Positions 5,573-6,663 of a DNA stretch of 6,663 nucleotides are shown here, piece after piece; positions within the stretch are counted from its first letter, which is position 1; every line of letters begins with the position of its first letter. The notes under the pieces are model-generated. The model did not search any database. It saw nothing but the letters and a program-made list of their open reading frames with translations, and was not told where the DNA came from. The DNA is taken from contig JAYYUG010000089.1 in NCBI GenBank assembly GCA_036344135.1, positions 1 to 6,663 of the forward strand. Direction: 5' to 3'. The position numbers were made by a program, and so were the translations under genes. Source of the DNA: GCA-002731945 sp036344135. Its GTDB lineage: Bacteria; Pseudomonadota; Alphaproteobacteria; MED-G09.

Positions 5573-6379
5573 TTAATGTACTTCCTTCCATAACCTCCGT
5601 GTCGAAAGATACATTAAAAATACGAAAATGATTAAAAAACCTATAACCACAAAACCCATTTTTTTCCTAGCCTCTAATTCGGGTTCGGAGACCCAAGATA
5701 AAAAGACTGTAACATCGTAAGCCATTTGGTCAATTGTAGCGGGAGTTCCATCAGAATATTCTATAAGGTCATCGTAAAGGGGTTGCATCATAGCAATACC
5801 TGCTGAACCGGGATACCATGGGTTATAACTTAATGTATCTGAAACTTCTAAGCCTTCTGGAATTGTTTCCTCATATCCAGAAAGCAAAGAATATATATAA
5901 TTATGACCGTCCGCTCTAGCTTTTACTATTAATGATAAATCTGGAGGATAAGAACCGTTATTTGCTGACATAGCAGCCTTCTTATTTGGAAAAGGCGCGG
6001 GAAATCTATCGCTCAACAAACGTTTTCTTTCAACTAATTCTCCATAATCATCATATCTGTCCGAAATTGTATATTGTGAGGCAATCCTTTTTGTTTCTTC
6101 TTCACTAAATTCAGGTCCTCCTAATTGAATCAAATTTCGAAAAGAAAGCTGATCTATACTGTGACATGAGGAACATACCTCCGAATATACCTGATAACCT
6201 CTTCTTAATTCAGATCTATCAAAAACACCAAAAGGCCCTTCAAAAGAAAATCCAGGTTTTATAATCTTATGTGTTTTTTGGTTAACATCGTCAGATGCGG
6301 ACGATGTCCCGTATAGAAATAAGATAGAAATTAGAATTAATAAGATTTTAGAAATATTTTGCATAATTGTATTTTCCAT
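5573..6379 (-). CDS. petC: cytochrome c1 of the cytochrome bc1 complex
   Basis: Membrane-anchored c-type cytochrome of complex III that passes electrons from the Rieske centre to cytochrome c. The 268-residue precursor has a hydrophobic signal peptide (about 10-23, likely cleaved near TSSA-SD at 28/29), the haem-attachment site CSSCH (69-73), RFPAPFPNKKAAMSANNGSYPPDLS (125-149), and the IAM motif with M197 as probable sixth haem ligand. EYSDGTPAT (207-215), SEPELEARKKMG (231-242) and a C-terminal membrane anchor (about 243-258) ending STRRLWKEVH are strikingly like mitochondrial cytochrome c1. The Met ligand is followed by MQP instead of the frequent PPP/APP. The first ATG (6379) is favoured because AGGA lies four bases before it; a second ATG is five codons in. 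It starts on the base after the petB stop, an operon arrangement. Confidence 0.97.
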   Translation of the reverse strand: MENTIMQNISKILLILISILFLYGTSSASDDVNQKTHKIIKPGFSFEGPFGVFDRSELRRGYQVYSEVCSSCHSIDQLSFRNLIQLGGPEFSEEETKRIASQYTISDRYDDYGELVERKRLLSDRFPAPFPNKKAAMSANNGSYPPDLSLIVKARADGHNYIYSLLSGYEETIPEGLEVSDTLSYNPWYPGSAGIAMMQPLYDDLIEYSDGTPATIDQMAYDVTVFLSWVSEPELEARKKMGFVVIGFLIIFVFLMYLSTRRLWKEVH

Positions 6380-6663
6380 CTAATCCTGCCTTGCATTTCG
6401 ATCTAAAGCTGGATTGGAAATTCCTATAGGCATGGGATTAGGTCTTTCCAATCGACTTAGAATTGGCATAATTAAAATAAAGAAAGCAAAATAATAAAAT
6501 GTAGAAACCCTTGATAACAGAAGATATACACCTTCAGGAACCTGAGCCCCCAAATACCCCAACAAAAGACAGTCTAAAACAAATATGAAGAAGAACATCT
6601 TGTAGAATGGACGATAACGAGCCGATCTGACTTTCATTGTGTCAAGCCATGGCAAAAAGAAAA
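6380..6663 (-). CDS. petB: cytochrome b, C-terminal end (start lies beyond the right edge)
   Basis: The minus-strand frame is open to the window edge and reads FFLPWLDTMKVRSARYRPFYK, then two hydrophobic helices and the end ...RLERPNPMPIGISNPALDRNARQD. This is the last part of bc1-type cytochrome b: the PWLD..KVRSARYRP loop, a helix around FFFIFVLDCLLLGYLGAQ, the PEGVY turn, a helix around YYFAFFILIMPIL and the ERP.P.P tail. Cytochrome b carries the two b-haems and both quinone sites; those parts are outside the window, so only the terminal two helices are seen. The first in-window start-like codon (TTG, 6653-6655) is an internal leucine, not a start. Its TAG stop directly abuts the petC ATG, as expected for a petABC operon, with the Rieske gene petA probably further right. 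Confidence 0.95.
   Translation of the reverse strand, partial: FFLPWLDTMKVRSARYRPFYKMFFFIFVLDCLLLGYLGAQVPEGVYLLLSRVSTFYYFAFFILIMPILSRLERPNPMPIGISNPALDRNARQD
6384..6387 (-). promoter_or_regulatory. ribosome-binding site of petC inside petB
   Basis: On the minus strand AGGA lies four bases before the petC ATG, within the last petB codons. It favours the ATG at 6379 over the second in-frame ATG at 6364, which has only a distant GGA. Spacing is slightly short, and coupling to petB termination probably helps. Confidence 0.5.

Noticed and set aside
1..6663. A novel defence, mobile or biosynthetic system
   Set aside because: All of the coding sequence is assigned to conserved core families, and the gaps (122, 40, 79, 9, 4 and 0 bases) leave no room for further genes. 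No transposase, integrase, CRISPR repeat or toxin-antitoxin signature is visible.

Overview
This window is an AT-rich, very tightly packed chromosomal segment of ordinary core genes, almost certainly from an alphaproteobacterium. Three things point that way. The gene order lgt, midA-like methyltransferase, prs, rplY, pth, ychF is typical of alphaproteobacteria. The partial leftmost gene is an alphaproteobacterial-type YbjN-domain protein. The cytochrome b/c1 genes at the right end look close to the mitochondrial versions. The low GC content by eye and the 0-80 base gaps suggest a streamlined lineage (marine SAR11-like or similar), but this is inference and I cannot name a genus.

Layout. The minus-strand start of a YbjN-domain protein (1-153) faces away from lgt across a 122-base divergent intergenic region that holds an 18-base palindrome. 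From 276 to 5572 six genes run on the plus strand: lgt (lipoprotein lipidation), a MidA/NDUFAF7-type methyltransferase (complex I assembly), prs (PRPP synthesis), rplY (long L25/Ctc ribosomal protein with an acidic tail), pth (peptidyl-tRNA hydrolase) and ychF (ribosome-associated ATPase). lgt and the methyltransferase overlap by 4 bases. rplY, pth and ychF are 9 and 4 bases apart, and a good promoter-like sequence precedes rplY. The minus-strand genes petC (cytochrome c1) and petB (cytochrome b, C-terminal end only) converge on ychF, and the two stop codons touch with no base between them.

Functionally, rplY-pth-ychF is a translation module. prs feeds nucleotide, histidine and tryptophan synthesis. 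lgt matures lipoproteins. The methyltransferase and the bc1 genes belong to the aerobic respiratory chain.

I found no mobile element, CRISPR array, tRNA, rRNA or recognisable riboswitch, and nothing that looks like a new multi-gene system. The points worth checking are small: the palindrome, the zero-gap gene junctions, two hairpins at stop codons, a promoter implying a very short leader, an altered SAM-binding motif, and the repeat-built acidic tail of L25.
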